DNA from: an uncultured Campylobacter sp.
Lineage (GTDB): Bacteria; Campylobacterota; Campylobacteria; Campylobacterales; Campylobacteraceae
Length of the DNA stretch: 38,730 bases
Assembly: GCF_944323605.1 (NCBI RefSeq)
Contig: NZ_CALUTC010000014.1
Location: forward strand, 1-38,730
Reading direction: 5' to 3'
Below are positions 1 through 8,164 of the stretch, piece after piece; position 1 is the stretch's first letter, and every line of letters begins with the position of its first letter. The position numbers and the translations under genes were made by a program. Below the pieces are notes generated by a model that was given only the letters and a program-made list of their open reading frames with translations, searched no databases and was not told where the DNA came from.

Positions 1-50
1 ATAATATAGCTTCTGATATACTTGAAGATGTTAATAAGAAAAAGTTTTAG
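1..50 (+). CDS. 3' end of an upstream gene, possibly a methyl-accepting chemotaxis protein
   Basis: Only the last 15 codons are in the window, read in the frame starting at base 3 and ending with TAG at 48-50; the peptide is NIASDILEDVNKKKF. Identity cannot be settled from so little. Its last 14 residues line up without gaps with the end of the chemoreceptor at 27747-29474 ([14 protein letters not shown]), sharing A, I, E, K and the final F plus several conservative changes, so a chemoreceptor C-terminus is a reasonable guess. A hairpin terminator overlaps its stop codon, which supports this being a genuine gene end. Function is inference only. Confidence 0.4.
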   Translation, partial: NIASDILEDVNKKKF

Positions 51-72
51 GGATTAAACCCTAAAGCTTTTT
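46..72 (+). terminator. Rho-independent terminator of the upstream gene
   Basis: A 7-bp perfect inverted repeat (TTTAGGG at 46-52, CCCTAAA at 59-65) with a 6-nt loop is followed by a short T run at 68-72. The stem overlaps the stop codon of the gene ending at 50 and separates it from the fumC promoter. Confidence 0.6.
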
Positions 73-132
73 GGGGTGTGTCTCATTTTATTTAAATAAA
101 ATTTAAATAAAATTATCATTTAGTCTAAAATA

Positions 133-141
133 TGCTATTAT
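133..141 (+). promoter_or_regulatory. Probable sigma70 extended -10 promoter of fumC
   Basis: TGCTATTAT at 133-141 reads as a TGn extended -10 element with box TATTAT, in a very AT-rich setting without an obvious -35 box, as is usual for Campylobacter. It lies 30 nt before the fumC start codon. A clear ribosome binding site, AAAGGAG at 159-165, sits 5 nt before the ATG. Confidence 0.55.
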
Positions 142-170
142 TAAACGATGAATTTTAGAAAGGAGCTTTA

Positions 171-1568
171 ATGCAGTATAGAGTAGAAAAAGATACTATG
201 GGCGAAATAAAGGTGCCTGATGATAAGTATTGGGGAGCACAGACTGAAAGGTCTTTAGAAAATTTTAGAATTGGTATAGAAAAAATGCCAAAGGTATTAA
301 TTTATGCTTTTGCAAATCTTAAAAAAGCAGCCGCTATAGTTAATAATAGACTTAAAAATGGTCTTGATGATGAAAGAAAAGACGCTATAGTAAAGGCTTG
401 TGATGAGGTTTTAGCTGGTAAGTTTGATGATAATTTTCCTCTTGCTATATGGCAAACAGGCTCAGGCACACAAAGCAATATGAATGTAAATGAAGTCATA
501 GCAAACCGTGCTACTGAAATACTTGGCAAGGATTTTAGAAAAGAAAAATTCGTGCATCCAAACGATCATGTAAATAGAGGTCAAAGCTCAAATGATACCT
601 TTCCAACAGCTATGAGTGTAGTTGCGGTAGAGCAAGTTGAAAAAAAACTTATACCTGCTATAGATGTGCTTATAGCTACTTTTAAGAAAAAAGTTGAGGA
701 ATTTAAGGATATAATAAAAATAGGTCGAACTCATTTGCAAGACGCTACTCCACTCACTTTGGGACAAGAATTTAGCGGTTATTTATCAATGCTTGAGCAT
801 TCAAAACAACAAATTTTAGAATCACTGCCTACTTTAAGAGAATTAGCTGTTGGAGGAACAGCTGTTGGGACTGGACTTAACGCACCTTCAAAATTTAGCG
901 ATGAGGTAAGTGCCGAGCTTACAAAACTAGTAGGAGTTAAATTTGTAGGTAGCCCTAATAAATTTCACGCTTTAACAAGCCACGATGCTATAACTTTTAC
1001 TCACGGTGCTATGAAAGGTTTGGCTGCAAATTTGATGAAAATAGCAAATGATATAAGATGGCTTGCAAGTGGTCCTAGATGTGGTATAGGAGAAATTAGC
1101 ATACCAGAAAATGAGCCAGGAAGCTCTATAATGCCGGGCAAGGTAAATCCTACACAATGCGAAGCAGTTACTATGGTAGCGGTGCAAGTTATGGGAAATG
1201 ATGCAGCTATAGGTTTTGCAGCTTCACAGGGAAATTTTGAATTAAATGTATTTAAGCCAGTTATTATTTATAATTTCTTGCAAAGCCTTGATCTTTTGGC
1301 TGATTCTATGCTTTCTTTCAATGAGCACTGTGCAGTTGGTATAGTAGCAAATAAAGACAAGATAGAATATAATTTGAAAAATTCACTTATGCTAGTAACT
1401 GCATTAAATCCTCATATTGGTTATGAAAATGCTGCAAAAATAGCTAAAAACGCTCATAAAAAGGGGACTTCTTTAAAAGAATCCGCTATAGAACTAGGAC
1501 TTGTTAGCGAGAGCGATTATGATAAATTTGTCGTGCCTGCTAATATGATACATCCTATAGATAAATAA
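171..1568 (+). CDS. fumC: Fumarate hydratase class II
   Basis: Catalyses reversible hydration of fumarate to L-malate in the citric acid cycle, as a cytosolic homotetramer without an iron-sulfur cluster. The 465-residue protein has the usual class II length. It carries the family signature [11 protein letters not shown] at residues 317-327, whose serine belongs to the mobile catalytic loop, plus the substrate-contact segments [14 protein letters not shown] and [10 protein letters not shown], typical of the fumarase/aspartase superfamily. GSGTQSNMN and the overall length favour fumarase over aspartase or argininosuccinate lyase. The ATG at 171 is supported by a strong AAAGGAG site 5 nt upstream. 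The gene has its own promoter and ends at a bidirectional hairpin facing pcm, so it is likely monocistronic. Confidence 0.95.
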   Translation: MQYRVEKDTMGEIKVPDDKYWGAQTERSLENFRIGIEKMPKVLIYAFANLKKAAAIVNNRLKNGLDDERKDAIVKACDEVLAGKFDDNFPLAIWQTGSGTQSNMNVNEVIANRATEILGKDFRKEKFVHPNDHVNRGQSSNDTFPTAMSVVAVEQVEKKLIPAIDVLIATFKKKVEEFKDIIKIGRTHLQDATPLTLGQEFSGYLSMLEHSKQQILESLPTLRELAVGGTAVGTGLNAPSKFSDEVSAELTKLVGVKFVGSPNKFHALTSHDAITFTHGAMKGLAANLMKIANDIRWLASGPRCGIGEISIPENEPGSSIMPGKVNPTQCEAVTMVAVQVMGNDAAIGFAASQGNFELNVFKPVIIYNFLQSLDLLADSMLSFNEHCAVGIVANKDKIEYNLKNSLMLVTALNPHIGYENAAKIAKNAHKKGTSLKESAIELGLVSESDYDKFVVPANMIHPIDK

Positions 1569-1572
1569 AATC

Positions 1573-1598
1573 AAAGACTAGGAGCATTCCTAGTCTTT
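1573..1598. terminator. Bidirectional terminator between fumC and pcm
   Basis: An 11-bp perfect stem (AAAGACTAGGA at 1573-1583, TCCTAGTCTTT at 1588-1598) with a 4-nt loop lies between the convergent fumC and pcm genes and reaches into the pcm stop codon. T-rich DNA follows on the plus strand and A-rich DNA lies on the other side, so it can end transcription from both directions. Confidence 0.8.
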
Positions 1599-2226
1599 AC
1601 TCTTTTCCATCAAGCACTGGCACAAACAAACATTCCTCAAGCTCTTCTTGTTTTATGCCATTTTCGTTTTTTGTAAAACGTATTATGAATTGTTTATTTT
1701 TTTTAAGCATAGGAGCAACTAAAATTCCTCCATCTGTTAGTTGAGAAAAAAGCTCTTTTGGTTCTTTTTCAAGGTATGCTGAAAATAAAATTCTATCAAA
1801 AGGTGCGTATTTTTGCCAACCAAGCTGCCCGTCAGCGTGCATTACAAAAATATTATGCAAATTTAAGGCTTTAAAATTTGCACTCGCTTCATCTACAAGT
1901 TTTTCTATACGCTCTATAGTAAAAACTCTTCTTATCACCTTGCTTAGTATGGCTGCTTGATATCCCGAGCCACAGCCTATCTCTAAAACAGAGTCTGCAT
2001 TTTTAAAATCTAAAGCCATAGTCATCTTTGCTACTGTTAAAGGAGAGCTTATCCACTGCTTTGAAAGCATAGGCATAGCATTAAGGCTATAAGAATGTGC
2101 TTTTAGTGGAGAAAAAATTTCTCTTGGTATGGAACAAAAAGCTTTATATAAGGTTTCATCGATTTTTGTATTAGCCGCTATTTCATCAGCCATAGCTTTT
2201 AGTCTTTTTTCTTCTATAAAATTCAT
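1597..2226 (-). CDS. pcm: Protein-L-isoaspartate O-methyltransferase
   Basis: Transfers a methyl group from S-adenosylmethionine to L-isoaspartyl residues of aged proteins, starting their repair. The glycine-rich SAM-binding motif I is visible as VLEIGCGSGYQAAIL, followed by the family's acidic motif (TIERI) and HADGQLGW. About 209 residues, normal for the family. The reading frame runs upstream to a TTG at 2232, but I place the start at the ATG at 2226-2224. This gives the ATGA overlap with the pncB stop (TGA 2225-2223), has an AAAGG site just upstream, and implies translational coupling. Last gene of the leftward operon that starts at secG; ends at the bidirectional hairpin shared with fumC. 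Confidence 0.92.
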   Translation of the reverse strand: MNFIEEKRLKAMADEIAANTKIDETLYKAFCSIPREIFSPLKAHSYSLNAMPMLSKQWISSPLTVAKMTMALDFKNADSVLEIGCGSGYQAAILSKVIRRVFTIERIEKLVDEASANFKALNLHNIFVMHADGQLGWQKYAPFDRILFSAYLEKEPKELFSQLTDGGILVAPMLKKNKQFIIRFTKNENGIKQEELEECLFVPVLDGKE

Positions 2227-3593
2227 TCCCAACCTTTCATTTTAAGCAAACGATCTTTCATTTTAGCTAACTTATTTGATAAAAAAACCTCATAATTTCC
2301 TTGCTTTTTAAGGTCTAATAGTGATTTGTCAAGTCTTTTAATTTGTTTTTTTGTGTATTTTCTACTTTCTTTAGCACTAGGCTTATGTAATGCTTTGCCA
2401 TTTTTAAAGAGTTGTATGTGTAAATTTTCAATTACAAAATCTTTATCGTATTCTAGCTTTTCATCCGCCATAAAAATTTTATCATAAAGTGCTATATTTG
2501 TTTTTTTATCGTATATTCTAAAAACTTTCTTAAAGTATGGATTTGAAATTTTTTCCGTGCTTTCGCTTATTTTAATTATGGGTTTCAAGCCGTTTTCTTC
2601 TTTTGCTACTAGTTTATAAACACAACCTAAAACAGGAGAGCTTTTTGATGTTATGAGTTTTTCGCCAACCCCAAAGGCATCGATTTTAGCACCATTTTCC
2701 ATAAGTTTTAAAATTTCTTTCTCATCTAAAGAGCCACTTACTACTATTTTGCAGTCTTTTAAACCTTCTTTATCAAGCATATTTCTAGCTTTTTTTGAAA
2801 GTTCGCATAAATTTCCTGAATCTATTCTAATGCCGTATTCTTTTAAACTAGCCTTTTTTTCTTTAAAAATTTTTATAGCATTTACAAGCCCACTTTTTAA
2901 TGCATTATAAGTATCTACTAATAAAATAGCTTTTTGAGGATAAAGTTCGCAATACTTTCTAAAAGCTTCTTCTTCACTGTCAAACATTTGCACCCAAGAA
3001 TGTGCCATAGTTCCTGAAACGGGAATTTTATATAATTTTGAAGCTAAAGTGCAAGATGTTCCAGCAACACCTCCTATATAAGCAGCCCTTGCTCCACTAA
3101 GTGCAGCATCCGCTCCTTGTGCTCTTCTAGCTCCAAATTCTAAAACAGTCTTTCCTTGTGCTGCTCTTACTATCCTGTTTGCTTTTGTAGCGATTAAACT
3201 TTGGTGGTTTATGCTAAGCAAGATAAATGTCTCAAGTAGCTGTGCTTGTGAAGCTCTAGCTCTTACTGTTAAAATCGGTTCATTTGCAAATACTATTTCA
3301 CCTTCTCTTACGCTGTAAATATCTCCGTCAAATTTAAAATTGAGTAGATAATTTAAAAAATTTTCATCAAAAATTTTTTCTTTGCGTAAATAAGCTATAT
3401 CGCTTTTTTTAAATTTTAAATTTTGTATGTATTCTACTACAGAATTAATTCCGGCAGCTATTACAAAAGAACCGTTATCTGGGACCTTTCTAAAAAAGAC
3501 ATCAAAATAACAAAATTTATCATCGCTTTTAAAATATCCATTACTCATAGTAAATTCATAAAAATCACAAAGCAAGGACAAATTTTTAAGCAT
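2223..3593 (-). CDS. pncB: Nicotinate phosphoribosyltransferase (NAD salvage)
   Basis: Condenses nicotinate with PRPP (ATP-driven) to nicotinate mononucleotide, a salvage entry to NAD. The 456-residue protein has the NAPRTase layout: N-terminal LLCDFYEFTMSNGY, the central LEFGARRAQG segment, then ILLVDTYNALKSGLVNAI and GIRIDSGNLCELSKKARNML of the barrel, and GVGEKLITS near the phosphate site. The C-terminal part is lysine-rich. nrdB ends 8 nt upstream and pcm overlaps the 3' end by 4 nt, so it is co-transcribed. The ATG at 3593 is preceded by a modest TAGGA site within the nrdB stop region. NAPRTase versus NamPRTase rests on motif recognition only. Confidence 0.88.
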   Translation of the reverse strand: MLKNLSLLCDFYEFTMSNGYFKSDDKFCYFDVFFRKVPDNGSFVIAAGINSVVEYIQNLKFKKSDIAYLRKEKIFDENFLNYLLNFKFDGDIYSVREGEIVFANEPILTVRARASQAQLLETFILLSINHQSLIATKANRIVRAAQGKTVLEFGARRAQGADAALSGARAAYIGGVAGTSCTLASKLYKIPVSGTMAHSWVQMFDSEEEAFRKYCELYPQKAILLVDTYNALKSGLVNAIKIFKEKKASLKEYGIRIDSGNLCELSKKARNMLDKEGLKDCKIVVSGSLDEKEILKLMENGAKIDAFGVGEKLITSKSSPVLGCVYKLVAKEENGLKPIIKISESTEKISNPYFKKVFRIYDKKTNIALYDKIFMADEKLEYDKDFVIENLHIQLFKNGKALHKPSAKESRKYTKKQIKRLDKSLLDLKKQGNYEVFLSNKLAKMKDRLLKMKGWE

Positions 3594-3601
3594 TTTTAAT
3601 C

Positions 3602-4624
3602 CTAAAAATCATCAAAAGAAATGCTACCCTTTGAGTAGTTTGTAACCTTGCTTTCAAAGAAATTGCTTCTTTGATCGTTAAATTTAGCAAAATCATCTAC
3701 CCATTTTATAGGATGCTTGACATTGTAAATTCTATCTAAATTTATAGCAACAAGTCTTTGATCTACTAGGTATTTTATATACTGCTCTATTATATCATCA
3801 GTAAAGCCCATAATTTGATTTTGTGTGATGTATTTTCCCCATTTTATTTCAAGCTCTCCAGCTTTTTTGAACATATCATAAATTTTATTGATATTTTTCT
3901 CATTAAAAAGATCTGGTCTTTCGTTACGAGTTGAATTTATCATATTTTGAAATAAAAGAAGATGTGTTATTTCATCTCTTTGTATAAATCTTATCATTTG
4001 TGCAGAACCAAGCATCTTGCCAGCTCTTGCAAGAGCATATATAGCAGTAAAACCGCTATAAAAGTAGATTCCTTCTAAAATTTGGTTTGCAACCATAGCT
4101 AATAGCAGTTTATTATCATCAACATCTCCAGCCAATTCCTCATATATGCTTGATATAAAATCATTCTTTTCTCTTAAGGTTTCATCGTATTTTTCCATTT
4201 CATAAATTAAATCTGTATTATCGCAAATGGCTTCAACCATTACGGCATAAGATTTTGAATGATTTGCTTCTTCATATGCTTGTCTAGCTAAAACAGCATT
4301 TATTTCAGGTGCTGTTATGTATGGGTTTATATTATCTGCTAGGTTGTTTGTTTGAAAGCTATCCATAGATATTAATTGCGACCAAACTAAATCATACATT
4401 CTTTTTTCAGCCGCAGTTAAATTTGTTTTGTAGTCAAGAACATCTCTTGTTGTATCTACTTCTTTTGGAAACCAAGTGTTTGCCTCCATTATATCCCATA
4501 ATTTTAAAGCCCAAGTATATTTTGCTTTTGTGAAATTTAAAATCCCGTGTGGATTACCATTAAAAACTCTTCTGTCGTTTAAATTCTCATCTGAATTTGG
4601 ATTATAAATTCTTTTTCTATGCAT
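3602..4624 (-). CDS. nrdB: Ribonucleoside-diphosphate reductase, class Ia, beta (small) subunit
   Basis: Supplies the diiron-tyrosyl radical for aerobic reduction of ribonucleotides, acting with the NrdA large subunit, which is not in this window. The 340-residue protein shows the ferritin-like helices with ligand motifs EEANHSKSY, YEELAGD and RDEITHLLLF, and the segment LEGIYFYSGF characteristic of R2. It ends with YSKGSISFDDF, the acidic aromatic tail used by R2 proteins to dock on R1. The start at 4624 has a good AAGGAG site a few bases upstream. It lies 13 nt after the RDD-family gene in the leftward operon. Confidence 0.93.
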   Translation of the reverse strand: MHRKRIYNPNSDENLNDRRVFNGNPHGILNFTKAKYTWALKLWDIMEANTWFPKEVDTTRDVLDYKTNLTAAEKRMYDLVWSQLISMDSFQTNNLADNINPYITAPEINAVLARQAYEEANHSKSYAVMVEAICDNTDLIYEMEKYDETLREKNDFISSIYEELAGDVDDNKLLLAMVANQILEGIYFYSGFTAIYALARAGKMLGSAQMIRFIQRDEITHLLLFQNMINSTRNERPDLFNEKNINKIYDMFKKAGELEIKWGKYITQNQIMGFTDDIIEQYIKYLVDQRLVAINLDRIYNVKHPIKWVDDFAKFNDQRSNFFESKVTNYSKGSISFDDF

Positions 4625-4637
4625 TTTTATAAACTCC

Positions 4638-5048
4638 TTAAATTTTATGAACTATACAGCTAGAACTAAGCAAATCGTGTATCATCAAGCCATCTTTTCT
4701 AAAAAAAGTGCTAAAAAGCCCAATTACAATACCTAAAGAAAGTATAAACAAGATATATCTATAGATTAGCCTTAAAAAGTTAAGCTTTGTGCCACTCTTG
4801 CTATCTATTATATAAAGATCATAGGCTTTTAATCCGGGACTTTGTGCTTTTAATGCAAAAAATACCGCTTGTAAAATGCCAAATGAAATGGAACAAATAA
4901 AGATAACACCTTGATTTTGTAAAAAAGCCTCTTTTGAACCTAATAAAAAATACGATATGTAAAGTATAGGCACATAGATCAAAAAAATATCAATAACAAA
5001 AGCTTTAAATCTATCAAAGCGTGTTGCAATTTTCGCTTTTTGCTTCAC
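4638..5048 (-). CDS. RDD-family integral membrane protein
   Basis: Small inner-membrane protein of about 136 residues beginning MKQKAKIATRFDRFKAFVID, an RDD-domain start (Arg near the N-terminus, Asp in the first membrane helix). Three to four hydrophobic segments follow (YVPILYISYFLLG, IFICSISFGILQAVFFAL, FLRLIYRYILFILSLGIVIG), with a conserved AQSPGLKAYDLYIID stretch between helices. The frame is open further upstream, to an ATG at 5105, but that would overlap pyrE by 58 nt. I choose the GTG at 5048-5046, which forms TAGTG with the pyrE stop and has an AGGGGA binding site 5 nt upstream. Function of RDD proteins is largely unknown; some relatives are implicated in transport. Confidence 0.8.
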   Translation of the reverse strand: MKQKAKIATRFDRFKAFVIDIFLIYVPILYISYFLLGSKEAFLQNQGVIFICSISFGILQAVFFALKAQSPGLKAYDLYIIDSKSGTKLNFLRLIYRYILFILSLGIVIGLFSTFFRKDGLMIHDLLSSSCIVHKI

Positions 5049-5656
5049 TAGTTTCCCCTGGATCCAGGCTTGATAGCCTTGCTGCCTTTCTTGCAAAGAG
5101 GGCAATTATCCTCGTCATAAAGCTCAAAGTCAAAATTTGCTAAGGCAAAACAAGGTAAATTTTTTGGTAATTTAGCACTATCTTTAGCCTTAGTATTTAA
5201 ATTTGTAACCGCACAAAATCCTCGACTCGCTAGGGCTGCAAAACCAAGTATTACTCCTCCAAGACTTTCTATAACTTTTGCACTTTCAAGAGCAGAACCA
5301 CCTGTTGTTATGATGTCTTCACAGATTAAAAATTTTTCTCCTTTTTTTACCTCAAAACCCCTTCTTAAAGTCATTATAGAATCAACCCTTTCAGTAAATA
5401 TAAAAGGTTTGTCTAAAGCTCTTGCTAATTCGTATCCAGCTAAAATACCTCCAAGGGCAGGAGAGCAAATTTTATCTACTACTAAACCGTGCTTTTTGAT
5501 TATTTGTGCTAAATTTTCACATAGTAATTCCGCATTTTTAGGATATTCAAGCACTTTAGCACTTTGCAGATAAAATTCAGAATGTTTTTTAGAACTTAAT
5601 AAAAAATGTCCTTGCAAGAAGGCGTTGCAAGATTTGTAAAGCTCTTCAATATTCAT
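5048..5656 (-). CDS. pyrE: Orotate phosphoribosyltransferase
   Basis: Joins orotate and PRPP to give orotidine monophosphate in de novo pyrimidine synthesis. The type I PRTase PRPP-binding loop is clear: [20 protein letters not shown], with the paired acidic residues and the TTGGS phosphate loop. The 202-residue length fits the long form; it ends with a small CPLC segment followed by [11 protein letters not shown], a tail I associate with epsilonproteobacterial PyrE. The ATG (5656-5654) overlaps the frr stop in an ATGA arrangement, and the stop abuts the downstream GTG, so both junctions suggest coupled translation. Confidence 0.93.
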   Translation of the reverse strand: MNIEELYKSCNAFLQGHFLLSSKKHSEFYLQSAKVLEYPKNAELLCENLAQIIKKHGLVVDKICSPALGGILAGYELARALDKPFIFTERVDSIMTLRRGFEVKKGEKFLICEDIITTGGSALESAKVIESLGGVILGFAALASRGFCAVTNLNTKAKDSAKLPKNLPCFALANFDFELYDEDNCPLCKKGSKAIKPGSRGN

Positions 5657-6210
5657 ATTTTTAAAAGCTCGCTTTCTTTGTTTTTTAGCATATCATCTAC
5701 CTTGCTTATGTAGCTGTCTGTTAGTTTTTGCACCTCATCATAGGCTTTTTTTGCTTCATCTTCTGATATGCTTTTATCTTTTTCTAGTTTTTTTACTCCA
5801 TCGTTTGCGTCTTTTCTTATATTTCTTATGGCTACCTTAGCTTTTTCGCTCATCGCTTTTGCGTGTTTAACATTTTCTTGCCTTTGTTCGCTTGTCATAG
5901 GAGGAAAAAACAGTTTTATCGCCTCTCCGTCATTGTTTGGATTAACGCCTATATTTGCTTGAGCTATGGCACTTTCTATATTTTTTAACATAGTTTTTTC
6001 CCACGGACTTATAGATATGGTAGAAGCATCATTTGCAAGAACGGTCGCTACTTGGTTAAGAGGAGTTTGTGTGCCGTAATAATCCACTGTAATATTATCG
6101 AGTATATTTATATTTACTTTTCCTGTTCTTAATGTAGAAAAATCTTTTTTAAGATTTTCTAAGCTTTTTTCACTTTGATTTTTTTGTTTTTTGTAAATTC
6201 CATCTAACAT
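5653..6210 (-). CDS. frr: Ribosome recycling factor
   Basis: With EF-G and IF3, splits the post-termination ribosome complex. The 185-residue protein has the standard length and the RRF landmarks: [10 protein letters not shown] near residue 25, [20 protein letters not shown] around 43-62, INPW-like [16 protein letters not shown], then [19 protein letters not shown] and the long coiled helices [20 protein letters not shown]. Ten nucleotides downstream of secG and overlapping pyrE by 4 nt, within the leftward operon. Confidence 0.97.
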   Translation of the reverse strand: MLDGIYKKQKNQSEKSLENLKKDFSTLRTGKVNINILDNITVDYYGTQTPLNQVATVLANDASTISISPWEKTMLKNIESAIAQANIGVNPNNDGEAIKLFFPPMTSEQRQENVKHAKAMSEKAKVAIRNIRKDANDGVKKLEKDKSISEDEAKKAYDEVQKLTDSYISKVDDMLKNKESELLKI

Positions 6211-6220
6211 AATTTCATCC

Positions 6221-6586
6221 TTATTTGCTTGTATTTGTCTCTATGGCATTAGGCACGGTTGTTACATTAGGTGCTTTTGGTGCTTCAAATTCTTTGCTTG
6301 TGTTTTGCTCTATGCTAGGTATCAAAGATGTAGCTTTTTCAGCAACAGAACCAGCATTTGCCCTTGTGTTATAAAGATAACTTAGTGTAACTGTATTTAT
6401 TATTAGCAATAAGCCAAGTATAAATGTCGTTTTGGCTAAGAAACCTGACGCACCTTTAGCTCCAAATAGACTTTCATTGCTACCGCTATACGCTCCAAGT
6501 CCTATGCTAGAGCTTTTTTGTAGTAATACAGCCACACAAATGGCACAAACTAAAATACATTGAAAAACTATAAATAAAGTAGTCAT
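6221..6586 (-). CDS. secG: Protein translocase subunit SecG
   Basis: Auxiliary subunit of the SecYEG translocon in the inner membrane. Two hydrophobic segments are visible (residues about 1-25, [19 protein letters not shown], and about 52-72, [20 protein letters not shown]). They flank the typical cytoplasmic loop [20 protein letters not shown] with [11 protein letters not shown]. At 121 residues it is longer than E. coli SecG-like cores because of a low-complexity Thr/Ala/Pro tail. The ATG at 6586 has an AAGGA site 7 nt upstream. First gene of the leftward operon. Confidence 0.93.
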   Translation of the reverse strand: MTTLFIVFQCILVCAICVAVLLQKSSSIGLGAYSGSNESLFGAKGASGFLAKTTFILGLLLIINTVTLSYLYNTRANAGSVAEKATSLIPSIEQNTSKEFEAPKAPNVTTVPNAIETNTSK

Positions 6587-6619
6587 TTATATTTCCTTGT
6601 CTATAAACTTAAGAAGTGA

Positions 6620-6625
6620 ATTTTA
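6620..6625 (-). promoter_or_regulatory. Probable promoter of the secG-frr-pyrE-RDD-nrdB-pncB-pcm operon
   Basis: On the minus strand the box TAAAAT lies about 34 nt upstream of the secG start codon and is preceded by T-rich runs (CTTTTTTAAGC and further upstream CATTTTTTC), the usual Campylobacter promoter texture. The upstream gene is insulated by a terminator at 6681-6704, so a promoter is needed here. Confidence 0.5.
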
Positions 6626-6680
6626 GCTTAAAAAAGTTGATAAAAGATTGAAAAAATGAATTTTTTATTTATAAAATTAG

Positions 6681-6704
6681 TTTGGCTCTAAAACTAGAGC
6701 CAAA
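6681..6704 (-). terminator. Terminator of the BI-1 family gene
   Basis: Perfect 10-bp stem (TTTGGCTCTA at 6681-6690, TAGAGCCAAA at 6695-6704) with a 4-nt loop, just past the stop of the leftward gene at 6707. On the minus strand it is followed by a T-rich stretch (CTAATTTTAT). Confidence 0.75.
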
Positions 6705-6706
6705 TT

Positions 6707-7399
6707 TTATTCTCTGTTTGTGATACCTAAAATTTGAAGTAAAGAAACAAAAAGATTGTAAAAATCCAAGTAAAGAGCTACCGCACCTTCAACAGGAGTT
6801 TCATAGTTTCCTCTTATTATGTTTTGAGTATCGTAAAGTATGTAAAATGAAAACAATATAGCACCTATGCTAGCTATGGCAAGTTGAAGCACAGGGCTAT
6901 TAAAAAAGAGATTAAACAAGGAAGCACAAATTAATACTATAAGTGCTATAAATAACATTTTACCCATTGTAGTAAAATCTCTTTTTGTATTCATAGCAAA
7001 GATACTTAATGCACCAAAAGCAACGGCAGTTAGTGCAAATGCTTGAGCTACTATACTAGCACCTGCTGGCAAAGCTAGAACCGAATACAAAAGAGGTGTC
7101 AAGGCTAAACCGGTGCAAAAAGTAAAGGCAAAAAGTAAGATTAAATTTAACGGAGATTCTTTCTTTTTAGCCAATAAAGCAAATAAAAGTATCAATTCTA
7201 TACCAAATAAAATAAGAACAGGCACTATACCTCTTATATAAGGTGCAAGGGCAGCGATTCCTATATAAGCTCCAGCACTTCCTGCTAATAATGAAGCTGC
7301 AAAGAGTTGGTAAGTTTGTTTTATAAATGTGCTTAACGCACTTGTTCCATATCTGCTTTCACTTTGAGATTTGGCATAATCTCTATCATAAAGACTCAT
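6707..7399 (-). CDS. Bax inhibitor-1 (YbhL/YccA) family membrane protein
   Basis: About 230 residues with seven hydrophobic segments of the UPF0005/BI-1 superfamily. Landmarks include FIKQTYQLFAASLLAGSAGAY at the first helix, LALTPLLYSVL, and the C-terminal SFYILYDTQNIIRG with the conserved acidic residues that in BsYetJ form the pH-gated calcium-leak site. This matches Cj0236c by neighbourhood. The reading frame is open to an ATG at 7468, which would add a hydrophobic, lysine-rich 23-residue extension. The ATG at 7399 has GGAGG 6 nt upstream and gives the family-typical start MSLYDRDYAKSQSESRYG. Physiological role in Campylobacter is unknown; calcium or proton leak is inference from the family. 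Confidence 0.85.
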   Translation of the reverse strand: MSLYDRDYAKSQSESRYGTSALSTFIKQTYQLFAASLLAGSAGAYIGIAALAPYIRGIVPVLILFGIELILLFALLAKKKESPLNLILLFAFTFCTGLALTPLLYSVLALPAGASIVAQAFALTAVAFGALSIFAMNTKRDFTTMGKMLFIALIVLICASLFNLFFNSPVLQLAIASIGAILFSFYILYDTQNIIRGNYETPVEGAVALYLDFYNLFVSLLQILGITNRE

Positions 7400-7491
7400 T
7401 TTATCCTCCAAAATTTTTCTTTTTGTAAAATTTATCCTAAAAAGATAAATAAAAATTAATATAAACATAAAAAAGTTTCAAGTTAAATTTT

Positions 7492-7500
7492 TGGTATAAT
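7492..7500 (+). promoter_or_regulatory. Extended -10 promoter of the carbonic anhydrase gene
   Basis: TGGTATAAT (TGn plus consensus TATAAT at 7495-7500), preceded by a TTTTT stretch, lies 25 nt before the start codon. GTGGAG at 7515-7520 is the ribosome binding site, 5 nt before the ATG at 7526. Confidence 0.8.
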
Positions 7501-7525
7501 GTGATTAAAAATCAGTGGAGTTTTT

Positions 7526-8158
7526 ATGCAAAGCATTGTCAAAAAAGGTGCTGTTAAATTTATGCAAGAAAATTTTAAAGAGCATCAAAGACTTTTTAAG
7601 GACCTAAAAGACAAGCAAGACCCACATACTCTTTTTATAGGTTGTTCCGATTCTAGAGTTTTGCCAAATTTAATTACTAATACAGGTCCAGGAGAGCTTT
7701 TTGTAGTAAGAAATATAGCAAATATTATACCTCCTTATAGGGTAGGTAGTGATTATTTAGCTACTACTTCTGCTATAGAATATGCTATAAATAAGCTAAG
7801 AGTTAAAAATATAATAGTCTGCGGACATAGCAACTGCGGCGGTTGTGAAGCTCTTTATGATGAAGATGAAGAATTTAGCAAAAGCCTTAATGTAAGAAAA
7901 TGGTTAAGCATTTTAGACAGTATTAAACAAGAGGTTTTAAGTTTAAATGTTGCTAAAAATGATATTGCTATGCGTTCTTGGCTGACTGAAAAGATGAATG
8001 TTTTAAACTCACTTGATAACTTGCTTACTTATCCGGGCGTTGAAGAGGCATTTTTAGAAAAAAAATTAGAGCTGCACGCTTGGTATTATATAATAGAAAC
8101 AGGCGAAATTTATGAATATAGCTTCGATGAGAAAAATTTTATACTTATACAAAGTTAG
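7526..8158 (+). CDS. cynT: Beta-class carbonic anhydrase
   Basis: Interconverts CO2 and bicarbonate, important for a capnophilic organism. The zinc site is complete: Cys40, Asp42 and Arg44 in GCSDSRV, then His101 and Cys104 in CGHSNCGGCEAL. Length of 210 residues is normal. A second conserved block, GELFVVRNIAN, is present. Strong promoter and ribosome binding site. It is followed after 6 nt by the mechanosensitive-channel gene, so the two are probably co-transcribed; the same pairing occurs in C. jejuni (Cj0237-Cj0238). The symbol follows Campylobacter usage; there is no cyanase gene nearby. Confidence 0.93.
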   Translation: MQSIVKKGAVKFMQENFKEHQRLFKDLKDKQDPHTLFIGCSDSRVLPNLITNTGPGELFVVRNIANIIPPYRVGSDYLATTSAIEYAINKLRVKNIIVCGHSNCGGCEALYDEDEEFSKSLNVRKWLSILDSIKQEVLSLNVAKNDIAMRSWLTEKMNVLNSLDNLLTYPGVEEAFLEKKLELHAWYYIIETGEIYEYSFDEKNFILIQS

Positions 8159-8164
8159 GATTTT

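Noticed and set aside
7400..7468. Longer N-terminus for the BI-1 family protein
   Set aside because: GGAGG sits exactly upstream of the ATG at 7399 and family members begin near MSLYDRDY; the extension has no binding site.
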